Assembly (NCBI GenBank): GCA_028338895.1
Contig: JAOLAV010000007.1
Location: 1-46,299, forward strand
Length of the DNA: 46,299 nucleotides
Reading direction: 5' to 3'
Source: Fidelibacterota bacterium
GTDB taxonomy: Bacteria; Fidelibacterota; Marinisomatia; Marinisomatales; UBA1611
Shown here: piece by piece, positions 17,506 through 26,639 of the stretch
Layout: every line of letters begins with the position of its first letter
Numbering within the stretch: the stretch's first letter is position 1
The notes under the pieces: generated by a model
The model's database searches: none
What the model saw: only the letters and a program-made list of their open reading frames with translations
Told to the model about the DNA's origin: nothing
Translations under genes and position numbers: made by a program

Positions 17506-19362
17506 ATGATTACTAATAAAAATATTATAATTTTTATAATTCTGACTTTTATCTCAATTTTAAATGGTCAAGAAGCCGAAGCTAAGGCTGATAAAACATT
17601 TTTATTTGGATTAATTAAGTTTGATACAAACTCTCCGTATGAAGATGGCTACTGGATTAATAAGTGGTTTTATTCCCGAGAATTTGCATCTGCCACAAAT
17701 TTTATTCCAATTGAAATACGATATGGGCTTGGGGCAACAGGTAAGTCAAAAGGCAGTGCTTCATCTATTAGCGCAGAGTCATTTAAGGATGATCCGGGTA
17801 AAATTAGATATGACTCAGATGTTACAGCAATTAGCCAAGGTTCAGAAAATATTTGGGGGCCATCTATAGAAATAGATATTGGTTTATTAAATATACCATA
17901 TTATGTAACTGGTACAAGTTGGATGAATGTAATGACCGGATTAACATACAGATCTAGTAGCCTTTTTTCACCGGCGCAGGTACCGTATAAAGATTGGGGG
18001 AACACCAATCCGAGTTGGAGCGACACTGCATTTTTTTCACCTAAGTTAAAAGAGTATTTAGCCACGACTCACCTTCAATATCAGCCATTTAATAATTGGT
18101 ATTTAAATTTTCGTTATTCTTATGGGATTGCATCGGCTCTATTTTATTCACCTGATAAAATAATTTGGGATGAAAGTTTATCCGGATCGGGAACTTCTGC
18201 TGCAGGTTCCGCGGGAATAAGATTTATTCTTGATCCTGGTAAAAACAGTAGATTTACAGTTGGATTAGATTTTCGTTATTCTTACACGAAGATTCACACC
18301 ATTAATGATCCATTAGATAAGACACCAATTACAAGGTTTGATTTATCTAACTATGGTTTCTACGTTACGTTGTCAACATTTTATGGCGGAAAAAAAACAA
18401 GTGGAGATAAAGCAAAATCATACTATTACAGAAAAGACTATATAGAATCACTTAAGATTTTCAAACAGTTTATGTCTGAGTACCCCACTCATTCAAATAG
18501 ACACCGAGCAAAAGAATATATCAAAGATTCAGAGTATAAAATACCTTATCAAATTTTAGAGGAGGGTATTTTATTAGAAAAAAAAGGTAAAACGCAGAAT
18601 GCCTTAGATTTATATCAATATGCTCTTACAAAGGTCAAAAATGATTCTGTTATAGTAATGATTTTAGGTAAGCGTATAACTCAAATTGCTTTGTTATGGA
18701 TGATTGAGGCTGAAAAGAGATTAAAAGAAGATCGATATGTTGAAGCTTACAACCTTGTAAAGCATGTTGCTGAGTTTAGTATTGAGGGTCAAAAAGAAAT
18801 AAGACGATTTAAATCATGGGTTCTTTTAGGAGAAGGGAAGCAGTTTCAAGAATATGGTTTTATTGGCAAGGCAATGGGGAAGTATGCTGAAGGGCTTGCG
18901 ATGAATAAGGATCTTATATATGAGGTAAATGCTCTTCAATATAAAGCGGGAATTCAAATGGCAAATCTTGCTAAAAAAGCAGATGAATTCGATGAAGTAC
19001 AATTAGCCATTTACTCATTAGAATTCGCTCGAGAATTATCAGGGGGTATAGGCAAAAAAAATGAGGATTTATTAATTCAATTAAAAGATAGACTAAAGTC
19101 GTTAGATGATTATAAGTCTAGAGTTTTAATAGACCGTAAAATGATTAATGCACGATTAGAGCTTGCAAAAGCAAAAACTGAAAAATTAGAGGTAGGACTT
19201 TCAGTGCCGGATATCCAAAGGCTATTGGGTGAGCCTCATGAGAAGATACTAGGAAATGGTGGTACTAATATTGAAGAGCAACTATGGATATATTTCACAA
19301 ACAAAAAATCTTTGCAGCTTTCATTTGTTAATTTTATACTATTTAAAATTGAAGAGATTTAA
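17506..19362 (+). CDS. Outer-membrane barrel / TPR / BamE-like fusion protein
   Basis: A 618-residue exported protein with signal peptide ending SILNG-Q. Residues ~28-293 alternate aromatic and polar residues in beta-strand-like stretches (YYVTGTSWMNVMTGLTYRS, NWYLNFRYSYGIASALFYS, RFTVGLDFRYSYTK, NYGFYVTLSTFYGG), suggesting an outer-membrane beta-barrel. Residues ~300-530 are helical TPR-like repeats (DYIESLKIFKQFMSEYPTHS, GKTQNALDLYQYALTKVKND). The last ~55 residues (VGLSVPDIQRLLGEPHEKI ... EEQLWIYF ... LSFVNFILFKIEEI) resemble the SmpA/BamE fold. I do not know a named family with this order. It is divergent from the DUF4159 operon, with a 115-base shared upstream region. The domain calls are inferred from pattern only. 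Confidence 0.65.
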   Translation: MITNKNIIIFIILTFISILNGQEAEAKADKTFLFGLIKFDTNSPYEDGYWINKWFYSREFASATNFIPIEIRYGLGATGKSKGSASSISAESFKDDPGKIRYDSDVTAISQGSENIWGPSIEIDIGLLNIPYYVTGTSWMNVMTGLTYRSSSLFSPAQVPYKDWGNTNPSWSDTAFFSPKLKEYLATTHLQYQPFNNWYLNFRYSYGIASALFYSPDKIIWDESLSGSGTSAAGSAGIRFILDPGKNSRFTVGLDFRYSYTKIHTINDPLDKTPITRFDLSNYGFYVTLSTFYGGKKTSGDKAKSYYYRKDYIESLKIFKQFMSEYPTHSNRHRAKEYIKDSEYKIPYQILEEGILLEKKGKTQNALDLYQYALTKVKNDSVIVMILGKRITQIALLWMIEAEKRLKEDRYVEAYNLVKHVAEFSIEGQKEIRRFKSWVLLGEGKQFQEYGFIGKAMGKYAEGLAMNKDLIYEVNALQYKAGIQMANLAKKADEFDEVQLAIYSLEFARELSGGIGKKNEDLLIQLKDRLKSLDDYKSRVLIDRKMINARLELAKAKTEKLEVGLSVPDIQRLLGEPHEKILGNGGTNIEEQLWIYFTNKKSLQLSFVNFILFKIEEI

Positions 19363-19420
19363 AAATGTTTAAAGAAATCTCTTCTATTTATGAAAATAAA
19401 AATCCGGTATTTTCTAAAGA

Positions 19421-20617
19421 ATGAAATATCCAATTAAATTTATTTTCTTTTTTCTATTTTTTGCTTTTGTAATTGGCCAACCTGATGATCGAGACTACGA
19501 TGAGGAATTAAGATATCAGAATAATGCGATTAACTCTCTTAAGACAGAGATTAGTCAATTGCGCTCAAAAATAAAATCTGCTGAATCAAGAGAAAGATCT
19601 GCTTCAAGTCGTATTTCATCAATAGATGAAGAAATTTCATTGACTGCTAAATTGATCCAATCCTTAAAAAATGAGGAAGAAAAAACACGAAAACGAATTT
19701 TGCAGTTAAAAAGAAATATTTTAGAGAATGAACAGAAGTTAGAGTCTCTAAGGGCAAGATATAAAAAAAGAGTTGTTAACTCTTATCTCAAAGGTCGTTT
19801 AACAGATTTAGAGAGAGTCTTCTCTTCAACTACTTGGCGCCAAGCGATGTATAGAACTCATTATTTTAAAATTATTTCTGATATCGAAAAAAAAATGACG
19901 AAGAAAATTGAAAGACTACTAATTGATATTAGCCAGCAAAAGTTAGAACTTGAAGCTATGCTTCGAGATAACCTTAATCTAAAGCGCGATAAAGAAAAAG
20001 AAATGAGTTCTTATCGGAATATGCGTATAAATAGAGAAAAGGAACTGAACCGTATTAGAACCGATAAAAAAGCACTTGCAAATTATGTTAATGAAAAAGA
20101 AGCTGGAGTCCAGCAACTAGAAAGTATTATAAAACAAGTCTTAGAAGACAAAGCTCGATTTCAACGGGAAGCCAGAATACGACAGCAACAAGAAGCGCTG
20201 AAAACAAAAAGCTTTAAATCGCTAGCAGGACAACTTCCTTGGCCAGCTGAGGGAAGAATTATTGCAAAGTTTGGTCGCCAGTGGAATCCTAAATTAAAAA
20301 CAACAACAGAAAACCCGGGTATAGATATTAAAGGCCAGCCAGGTTCGGCAATACGAACAATTCTAGGAGGAGTGGTTACGACAATTACCTATATACGTGG
20401 ATACGGTACAACTATTATTGTTGACCATGGCGGTGGGTTTTATACCGTTTATAGCCATGTGACGAATATTCAAGCGACTGTAGATAGTGAAATTCGAAAT
20501 GGAGATGTTATCGCTTATATGGGTGATTCAGGTTCTATCAATGGATCAAAACTCCATTTTGAAATTTGGGGAAAAGGACAAAAGTTAGATCCAGAAAAAT
20601 GGTTACGAAAAAGGTAG
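19421..20617 (+). CDS. EnvC-like murein hydrolase activator (degenerate LytM domain)
   Basis: A 398-residue exported protein with a signal peptide (FAFVIG-Q) and a long coiled coil at about 30-255. A C-terminal LytM/M23 domain covers about 275-398. EnvC-type proteins activate periplasmic amidases during cell separation. Two of the four catalytic zinc residues are changed. The HxxxD motif reads N298-P-G-I-D302 instead of H-x-x-x-D, and the HxH motif reads K377-L-H379. It is therefore probably a regulator rather than a peptidase. YSHVTNI and the GDSGSINGSKLHFEIW block confirm the domain. The 3' end overlaps holB by 19 bases. Confidence 0.88.
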   Translation: MKYPIKFIFFFLFFAFVIGQPDDRDYDEELRYQNNAINSLKTEISQLRSKIKSAESRERSASSRISSIDEEISLTAKLIQSLKNEEEKTRKRILQLKRNILENEQKLESLRARYKKRVVNSYLKGRLTDLERVFSSTTWRQAMYRTHYFKIISDIEKKMTKKIERLLIDISQQKLELEAMLRDNLNLKRDKEKEMSSYRNMRINREKELNRIRTDKKALANYVNEKEAGVQQLESIIKQVLEDKARFQREARIRQQQEALKTKSFKSLAGQLPWPAEGRIIAKFGRQWNPKLKTTTENPGIDIKGQPGSAIRTILGGVVTTITYIRGYGTTIIVDHGGGFYTVYSHVTNIQATVDSEIRNGDVIAYMGDSGSINGSKLHFEIWGKGQKLDPEKWLRKR

Positions 20618-21744
20618 AGATTTCAATAAAAAGTGTTTTGCAAGAAAAGGTTTGGAACCGTTTACATAAAATTTCTTTATCAAGCCAAATCAGTAATGCT
20701 TATATATTTTCAGGACCTCCAGGGTCTGGTAAAGAAAATTTAGCTATTGAATTTTCAAAGCTACTTAATTGTGAAAACCCATCGAGCTATGGATGTAATC
20801 ATTGTCCATCATGTACTAGGTTTTTAAAATTACAACATGAAAATTTAAAACTAATATTTCCTCTTCCCGCACCATCTAAGAAAAGCGGAAGTTCAGTTAA
20901 TACTTTAGATGGTAAGAATGTTGAGATAGTTACCGAGTTAATTAATAAAAAATCCGTAGATCTCTTTTTTAAGATTAAAGTACCTGGAGCAACTAGAATT
21001 TTAATTAATTCGATTAGAGAACTTAGAAAGAGTCTTTATTTAAAATCTGAAAATTCAGGAAAAAAAATTGTATTGATTTTTGATGCACATCTTCTTTCCA
21101 TGGGCCAGGGTGAGGCAGCAAATGCTTTATTGAAGTTATTAGAAGAGCCCCCTGAGAATACATCTTTTATTCTAGTTACAGATCAAATTAATTTATTATT
21201 ACCAACTATTCTATCAAGGTGCCAATCTATTATTTTTCCAAAATTAAAGGATCAAGTGATTGAGGCTTGGTTTTCTTCTAAAAGGATTCATAAAGAGGAC
21301 ATCTCTTTTTTCACGGGATTGAGTAATGGTAATGTCCATCAAGCGGCTTTCTTAAATTCTTATAAAAAAGAAGATTTGATTGATTTAATTAATAATCTTC
21401 TTAATATTATTATAAATAAAAATCCAGATCAGTGGAGGACGTTTTTTCAAACGTATTCGAAATTAGCTAAAGATGATTTTATGCTGTTTTCATTTCATCT
21501 AACGCTTATAAAAATCTGGTTTCAAGGTGCAAATAGGTTGCAAAATAATATTGATCATATTTTACACCATACCCAATTAAAAATGGGTATGGAACGATTT
21601 ATTAGACTATATGACTGTGCTGACTATTCTTTGATTATTTCTGAGTTTGATGAACTAACAAATGCTGTAAAGCAAAATCTTTTTATGCCTTTAGTTTTAA
21701 CAAATTTTTTATTAAAAATACAAAAAAACATAAATAATCAATGA
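20599..21744 (+). CDS. holB: DNA polymerase III delta' subunit
   Basis: A clamp-loader AAA+ subunit. With the ATG at 20599 it is 381 residues. Walker A is GPPGSGK (39-45). The zinc module has Cys at 58, 66, 69 and 72 (GCNHCPSCTRF). LLKLLEEPPENTSFIL and the SRC motif (ILSRCQSIIFP) follow, as in DnaX/HolB proteins. The open frame extends to an ATG at 20566, but that adds 11 residues lying deep inside the end of the EnvC-like gene, so I prefer the later start. Its last bases overlap the ATG of metG (ATGA). It could only be confused with DnaX; the short length and lack of a tau-like tail favour delta'. Confidence 0.85.
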   Translation: MVTKKVEISIKSVLQEKVWNRLHKISLSSQISNAYIFSGPPGSGKENLAIEFSKLLNCENPSSYGCNHCPSCTRFLKLQHENLKLIFPLPAPSKKSGSSVNTLDGKNVEIVTELINKKSVDLFFKIKVPGATRILINSIRELRKSLYLKSENSGKKIVLIFDAHLLSMGQGEAANALLKLLEEPPENTSFILVTDQINLLLPTILSRCQSIIFPKLKDQVIEAWFSSKRIHKEDISFFTGLSNGNVHQAAFLNSYKKEDLIDLINNLLNIIINKNPDQWRTFFQTYSKLAKDDFMLFSFHLTLIKIWFQGANRLQNNIDHILHHTQLKMGMERFIRLYDCADYSLIISEFDELTNAVKQNLFMPLVLTNFLLKIQKNINNQ

Positions 21745-23234
21745 AAAAATCATTTTATATAACGACACCAATATACTATGTTAATGACAAACCTCATATT
21801 GGACACGCTTATACAACAATTTTAGCAGATGTTTTTGCTAGATATCATAGGAAAAAAGGTCAAAAAACCTTTTTTTTAACGGGACTTGATGAACATGGAC
21901 AAAAAGTTCAGCAAGCAGCTCAAGAAAATAGTGTTTCTCCAAAACAACATTGCGATGGAATGGTTACAAGGTTTACTGATTTATGGGAAAAACTACACAT
22001 TTCGAATGATGACTTTATTAGGACAACGGAAGATCGTCATAAAAAAGTTGTCCAAAAAATTCTTAGTAAAGTATTTAAATCAGGTGATATTTACGAGGCC
22101 GAGTATGAAGGGCTTTATTCCGTATCTGAAGAAAGGTTTATCACTGAAAAAGAAGCTGGAACTGGTAATTTTCGTGATATTAAAAAGTTAAAAGAAAAAA
22201 ATTATTTTTTCAAGATGAGTAATTATCAAAATACTTTAATTAAGTATATTCAAGACAATCCAAATTTTATACAGCCATTACATCGAAAAAATGAGATTTT
22301 AGGGTTTCTTCGTCAACCACTTAATGATCTATGTATATCAAGGCCAAAGACTCGATTAGATTGGGGGATAGAACTTCCATTTGATAATAACTATGTTACG
22401 TATGTATGGTTTGATGCTTTAATAAATTATATAACAGCTCCAGGTTATGGTGAAAATAAAGAGAAATTCAAAGAATTCTGGCCAGCTTCTTATCACCTGA
22501 TCGGGAAAGATATTTTGACAACTCATGCTGTCTATTGGCCCACAATGCTAATGTCAGCAGGTATTGAATTACCTGAAACAATTTTTGCTCATGGATGGTG
22601 GTTGATGGGTGATTCTAAAATGAGTAAGTCAATTGGTAATGTTGTTAACCCGATTGACTTAATAGATGATTACGGAGTTGACCCAGTACGATACTTTTTA
22701 ATGAGAGAGATGGTTCTTGGACAGGATTCAAACTTTACAATGGAATTATTCATTAATAGATACAATAGTGACCTTGCAAATGACTTTGGTAATCTATTAA
22801 GCAGAGTTTCAACATTAATGAAGAAAAACTATAATGGTGAAATACCTAGCCCTGGAGAGCTGAATGAATCAGAATTAAATATTAAAAGAGATTCAATAGT
22901 TCTAAACAAATCTGTAGATAAAATGATGAGAAAAATGCAATTAAATGAGTCTATTGAATTAATTATGAAGTTTGTTAGGAATGTAAATAAATACATGGAA
23001 AATAATGCGCCATGGAAGCTTGTCAAAAAGGACCTTAAAGCTGCTGCTACGGTTCTTTATACAGCTGCTGAAGCGCTTAGAATTAGCGCCGTATTGTTAT
23101 CTCCAATAATGCCGAATAGAACAGAGATTCTATTAGAGACTTTTAATGCTAAGGGGACAAATGAAAAATGGGGAGGACTCTTACCAGGTAGTAAAATAAA
23201 AGATCATGAGCCTTTATTTCCTCGCCTAAAATAA
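21741..23234 (+). CDS. metG: Methionyl-tRNA synthetase
   Basis: A class I synthetase charging tRNA-Met. HIGH is exact (19-22, KPHIGHAY) and KMSKS is exact (293-297, SKMSKSIGN). TGLDEHGQKVQ, WFDALINYI and GWWLMGDSK are further family motifs. At 497 residues it lacks the C-terminal EMAP-II-like tRNA-binding domain found in many MetRS. The zinc-knuckle region reads YEGLYSVSEERFITEKE without Cys, so it is the zinc-free kind seen in Bacillus subtilis. It is the last plus-strand gene before the convergent AGMO-like gene, which ends 3 bases away. Confidence 0.97.
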   Translation: MKKSFYITTPIYYVNDKPHIGHAYTTILADVFARYHRKKGQKTFFLTGLDEHGQKVQQAAQENSVSPKQHCDGMVTRFTDLWEKLHISNDDFIRTTEDRHKKVVQKILSKVFKSGDIYEAEYEGLYSVSEERFITEKEAGTGNFRDIKKLKEKNYFFKMSNYQNTLIKYIQDNPNFIQPLHRKNEILGFLRQPLNDLCISRPKTRLDWGIELPFDNNYVTYVWFDALINYITAPGYGENKEKFKEFWPASYHLIGKDILTTHAVYWPTMLMSAGIELPETIFAHGWWLMGDSKMSKSIGNVVNPIDLIDDYGVDPVRYFLMREMVLGQDSNFTMELFINRYNSDLANDFGNLLSRVSTLMKKNYNGEIPSPGELNESELNIKRDSIVLNKSVDKMMRKMQLNESIELIMKFVRNVNKYMENNAPWKLVKKDLKAAATVLYTAAEALRISAVLLSPIMPNRTEILLETFNAKGTNEKWGGLLPGSKIKDHEPLFPRLK

Positions 23235-23236
23235 AC

Positions 23237-24484
23237 TTAAATATTTATATTTTTTGAATTAAAAAAATAATAGTACGTTATTGCAAGTGAAGTAATACAA
23301 TAAGACATTAGTAAATATCCAAAAAACTGGCTTAAACCAAACCAAAAAAATTGTTCATTAAAAAGTAAGATTACTAGAATAGAAAATTTTAAAGATTCTG
23401 CATAGATTGAATATTTTTTTCTATCTAGTGCTGATGTATATGCGAAAATATGAACCATTAAAAATAGACCGTAGAAGTACATTGGATAAGTCATTTTTGT
23501 AGATATAATTGTGAAAAAGTGTAGCATTAGACCACCAGCAATTGAAAGTTGAAAGTATGACCAAATAATAAATAGTTTTGAGTTTCTAGTTTCATATTTT
23601 ACTTGTTCAGCTGGATTTTTATTAAATATGAGTGGATACTTTTCTTTCACATCATTTGGCCTCCAACCTGTTGGCATAAACCAAATTCGAAGTTTATCTT
23701 TTGTTTTTTTCGTTCTACTCGCATCTAAAAATAATTGCCATAAATGTTTATAATTAATAATAAATGGGTTCCATGTCTTTGCCGGATTCAAAATACCATA
23801 AACGGGTTCTTTATTTATAAGCTCTTTTTGATAGGTACCAAAAAGTTTATCCCATATAATTAAAATTTGGCCATAATTCTTATCAATATATTCAGGATTA
23901 ATTGCATGATGGACTCGATGGTGAGATGGAGTAATAATAATTTTTTCAAACCATCCCATTCTACTAATTAATCTAGTATGGTACCAAAATTGCATAAATA
24001 AATGAATTGGACCTATTATTTTAAAAATTAATGGAGAAATTCCTAAAAATGCTGCAGGTATCATTAAAAAAGCGCTGAATTGAACCATCTCAGAGATTGA
24101 TTGTCTAAGAGCACATGATAAATTGAATTCTTCACTACTGTGGTGAATAATATGTCTATTCCAAAATATATTTACTCGATGGTTTAAGCGATGCATCCAA
24201 TAGCCTGTGAAATCCTGAATTAAAAAAGCTATGAAGATCGCAACGCCAATTGGCTCTATTTTAAATAAAGTAAAGTTCTCGACTAGCCAAGGGTAGCTAA
24301 TTAAAATAAAGCTTATTTGTAATCCAGCTTTGGTTGTGTTCGTAATACCCGAGCTTAACGAAGATATCATATCGGTAGGATTATTAATTTTTAAACCTTT
24401 TTTAATAGCTATCAAAATTTCGATTATTATTAGTATTGAAAAGATTGGAATAGCGATAAAAAGAGATTGTATAAAAAAGTTCAT
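23237..24484 (-). CDS. Sterol desaturase/fatty acid hydroxylase family protein, alkylglycerol-monooxygenase-like
   Basis: A 415-residue integral membrane di-iron enzyme. The His clusters are all present: HRLNH (98-102), HIIHH (111-115, within NRHIIHHSSEEFN), H161, H169, and HHRVHH (188-193). The stretch HHSSEEFNLSCALRQS closely resembles animal alkylglycerol monooxygenase (AGMO/TMEM195), which cleaves ether lipids using tetrahydrobiopterin. The substrate here is unknown and could be another lipid. About 150 C-terminal residues form further membrane helices, as in AGMO. It stands alone on the minus strand between metG and tatD. Confidence 0.8.
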   Translation of the reverse strand: MNFFIQSLFIAIPIFSILIIIEILIAIKKGLKINNPTDMISSLSSGITNTTKAGLQISFILISYPWLVENFTLFKIEPIGVAIFIAFLIQDFTGYWMHRLNHRVNIFWNRHIIHHSSEEFNLSCALRQSISEMVQFSAFLMIPAAFLGISPLIFKIIGPIHLFMQFWYHTRLISRMGWFEKIIITPSHHRVHHAINPEYIDKNYGQILIIWDKLFGTYQKELINKEPVYGILNPAKTWNPFIINYKHLWQLFLDASRTKKTKDKLRIWFMPTGWRPNDVKEKYPLIFNKNPAEQVKYETRNSKLFIIWSYFQLSIAGGLMLHFFTIISTKMTYPMYFYGLFLMVHIFAYTSALDRKKYSIYAESLKFSILVILLFNEQFFWFGLSQFFGYLLMSYCITSLAITYYYFFNSKNINI

Positions 24485-24718
24485 TATGAAAAGACGCCAA
24501 TGTAAAAAATTAGTCTTAGCTGATGTTCAAAATTAAAACTCCATATCAAGGGATAAGGACTTTTCCCTGTAATTACATTAATAATGACAGTATTTTTAGA
24601 ATTAACCATTTATCCTAAGTTTAGGCTTTTTAATATTAAGAATAAAAACAATATATTTAATTTCATGATCGTGATAAATACTAATTTATGGAATCATTTT
24701 ATAATTATAAATAAGCAA

Positions 24719-25477
24719 ATGCTAACAGATACACATTGTCATCTTTTTTATGATGATTTGAAAAACGATATAAAGAATGTTTTACAGCGAGCTAAAGATT
24801 TAGGCGTTGAAAGATTTATTTGTGTTGCTACAAATCTTGAAGACGCCGAAGAATGTTTGAACCTCGCAAATAATTTTGATTCAATTTGGGCTTCAGCAGG
24901 TATTCATCCTCACGATGCAGGAGCAGCCCCACACGGTTTTCAAGAAGATCTTAAACGCTTGTTAGATCAGGAAAAGATGATAGCAGTTGGTGAAATGGGT
25001 TTGGATTATTTTCGAAATTTATCAGATAAGAAAAAGCAGCAAAAAGTATTTAGGCTGCAAATAGAAATAGCCCAAGAATTAAAGTTACCTATCATATTTC
25101 ATAATAGAGAAGCCGATTCAGATTTAATTTCGATTTTATCTGAATTCCCAGGAGTTTTGGGTGTTGCGCATTGTTTTTCCAGTACTTTAGAAACAGCCAA
25201 AAAATTGATTGAAATGGGGTATTATATTTCTTTTTCGGGTAACCTAACTTTTAAAAATAGTCATTTACCAATGGTAGCATCTGAACTACCACTAGAAAAT
25301 ATTTTGGTAGAGACAGATTGTCCGTATTTAAGTCCGGTACCTTTTAGAGGAAAGCCAAACGAGCCAGGGAGAGTGAGGTTTGTAGCTGAAAAGTTATCTG
25401 ATATTCATAAAATGAGTATTGAGGCGATTGCTCGAATTACTTCTGATAATGCATCTCGACTATTTGGAATAGATTAG
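24719..25477 (+). CDS. tatD: TatD family metal-dependent deoxyribonuclease
   Basis: A TIM-barrel 3'-5' DNase of the TatD family. With the start at ATG 24719 it is 252 residues and begins with the family's N-terminal metal motif TDTHCHL. Other motifs are SAGIHPHDA, AVGEMGLDYFR, PIIFHNREA, VAHCFS, and LVETDCPYLSP, carrying the remaining metal ligands. The open frame upstream (from 24584) adds 45 residues with no family similarity, so I reject that start. The 234-base gap upstream shows nothing definite. rsmA follows 5 bases after the stop, a common neighbour. Confidence 0.93.
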   Translation: MLTDTHCHLFYDDLKNDIKNVLQRAKDLGVERFICVATNLEDAEECLNLANNFDSIWASAGIHPHDAGAAPHGFQEDLKRLLDQEKMIAVGEMGLDYFRNLSDKKKQQKVFRLQIEIAQELKLPIIFHNREADSDLISILSEFPGVLGVAHCFSSTLETAKKLIEMGYYISFSGNLTFKNSHLPMVASELPLENILVETDCPYLSPVPFRGKPNEPGRVRFVAEKLSDIHKMSIEAIARITSDNASRLFGID

Positions 25478-25482
25478 ACTTA

Positions 25483-26247
25483 ATGAAATCTAATCGTCAT
25501 CCCTTTAGAAAAAAATGGGGACAGAATTTTCTTACGGATAGTAATTTATTAGATAAGATAGCGAGGACAATTAACCCAACTCTGGATGATACTATACTTG
25601 AAATAGGTCCTGGAGAGGGAGCTCTTACCGAACGTATATTCCCTTATGTCAAAGCTATGGCAGCAATTGAGATAGATCCTTTATTAATCGAGCATTTAAA
25701 AAACAGGCCTATATTACAAGGTTTATCACTAGTGCATGGAGATATTCTTTTGGAAGACATTGAAAGTTTACCCGTTGCAAATCCAGTTCGAGTAATTGGT
25801 AATATTCCTTACAATATTACCACCCCAATTATTTTTTGGTTAATAGAACAATTAGATTTTTGGGATGATGCATTCATTATGATGCAGAAAGAAGTTGCAG
25901 AGCGTTTGTCTGCAAAGCATAATACCAAAGCATATGGGCGGTTGACCGTTGTAACCAGTGCTTACCTTAATTTTGAATATTGTTTTACAATTAAACCAGA
26001 TGTCTTTATCCCTAAGCCGAAAGTTGATTCCGCAATTGTACGATTTTCAAAAAAGAAAAAACCATTAATTGAAGATGAAAAATACATCCAATTTAATAAG
26101 CTCGTAGCAACGGCTTTTTCTCAGCGAAGAAAAATGTTAAGAAATACTTTAAAAGGTTGGAGTATCTCGGATAAAATTAAAGAAAAAATTGGTTTTGATA
26201 GAAGGCCCGAGTCCTTAACTGTTGAAGAATTTATATCAATGGTTTAG
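25483..26247 (+). CDS. rsmA: 16S rRNA dimethyladenosine transferase RsmA (KsgA)
   Basis: It dimethylates two adjacent adenines (A1518/A1519 in E. coli numbering) in the 3' terminal helix of 16S rRNA during 30S assembly. At 254 residues it starts with the expected KKWGQNFLTD. SAM-binding motif I is LEIGPGEGALTE, followed by AIEID, the catalytic NIPYNI, MMQKEVAERL, and FIPKPKVDSAIV. The C-terminal RRKMLRNTLK is also typical. It is co-directional with tatD at 5 bases spacing. Confidence 0.96.
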   Translation: MKSNRHPFRKKWGQNFLTDSNLLDKIARTINPTLDDTILEIGPGEGALTERIFPYVKAMAAIEIDPLLIEHLKNRPILQGLSLVHGDILLEDIESLPVANPVRVIGNIPYNITTPIIFWLIEQLDFWDDAFIMMQKEVAERLSAKHNTKAYGRLTVVTSAYLNFEYCFTIKPDVFIPKPKVDSAIVRFSKKKKPLIEDEKYIQFNKLVATAFSQRRKMLRNTLKGWSISDKIKEKIGFDRRPESLTVEEFISMV

Positions 26248-26333
26248 TACTTGGATCTAAATTATTAATCTATTAAGATCGCCGGCTTTTATGATAATTT
26301 TATTTAGTTATAATATACCACAAACTACACTTT

Positions 26334-26341
26334 GGAGGTGA
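26334..26341 (+). promoter_or_regulatory. Perfect Shine-Dalgarno sequence of rpsU
   Basis: GGAGGTGA lies 5 bases before the GTG start of rpsU and matches the anti-Shine-Dalgarno sequence over its whole length. Most other genes in the window have no such sequence. A TATAAT-like box at 26309-26314 might be the promoter -10 element (weak). Confidence 0.8.
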
Positions 26342-26346
26342 TTTAA

Positions 26347-26592
26347 GTGGTTGAAGTCCAGGTAAGAGAAAAGGAATCTTTCGAACGAGCTCTACGTCGA
26401 TTTAAAAAGATGTGGGAACGCGCAGGCGTGCTCCGAGAAGTGAGGAATAGAGCTTTTTATGAGAAACCGAGCGATAGAAATCGAGAAGAAAAGAAGAAAA
26501 CCGTTCGCAGGATTAAAAGGTTAGCCAGGATTGAAGCATTGCGGAACGATCCGCGTGCGAGTAGGCAGAGACGCCGAACAAAACGTAAGTAA
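26347..26592 (+). CDS. rpsU: Small ribosomal subunit protein bS21
   Basis: An 81-residue, extremely basic protein of the 30S platform near the 3' end of 16S rRNA. It starts at GTG and begins [20 protein letters not shown], the signature of bS21; the tail is Arg/Lys-rich (RQRRRTKRK). In Bacteroidetes bS21 helps to hide the anti-Shine-Dalgarno sequence of the ribosome, and its own mRNA keeps a strong Shine-Dalgarno sequence, giving feedback control. The arrangement here fits that model. It is monocistronic, with its own leader and a strong terminator 22 bases after the stop. Confidence 0.96.
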   Translation: MVEVQVREKESFERALRRFKKMWERAGVLREVRNRAFYEKPSDRNREEKKKTVRRIKRLARIEALRNDPRASRQRRRTKRK

Positions 26593-26614
26593 TTTCCTGA
26601 AAAGGAATATTAAG

Positions 26615-26639
26615 AAAAGCCCTGATTTTCAGGGCTTTT
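26615..26639 (+). terminator. Strong rho-independent terminator after rpsU
   Basis: AAAAGCCCTGA (26615-26625) and TCAGGGCTTTT (26629-26639) form a perfect 11-pair stem with a 3-base TTT loop. The symmetric A and T flanks mean it could work in both directions. Confidence 0.9.

Noticed and set aside
20566-20598. Earlier ATG for holB at 20566
   Set aside because: It adds 11 basic residues inside the EnvC-like gene's last codons with no family match; 20599 gives a normal HolB N-terminus.
24545-24620. Short inverted repeats (AGGGA/TCCCT, CCTAA/TTAGG) upstream of tatD
   Set aside because: Stems of five pairs with poor loops are expected by chance in this sequence.
24584-24718. N-terminal extension of TatD from ATG 24584
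   Set aside because: The extra 45 residues are Ile/Asn-rich read-through of AT-rich DNA; TatD proteins begin with the TDTHCHL motif right after the ATG at 24719.
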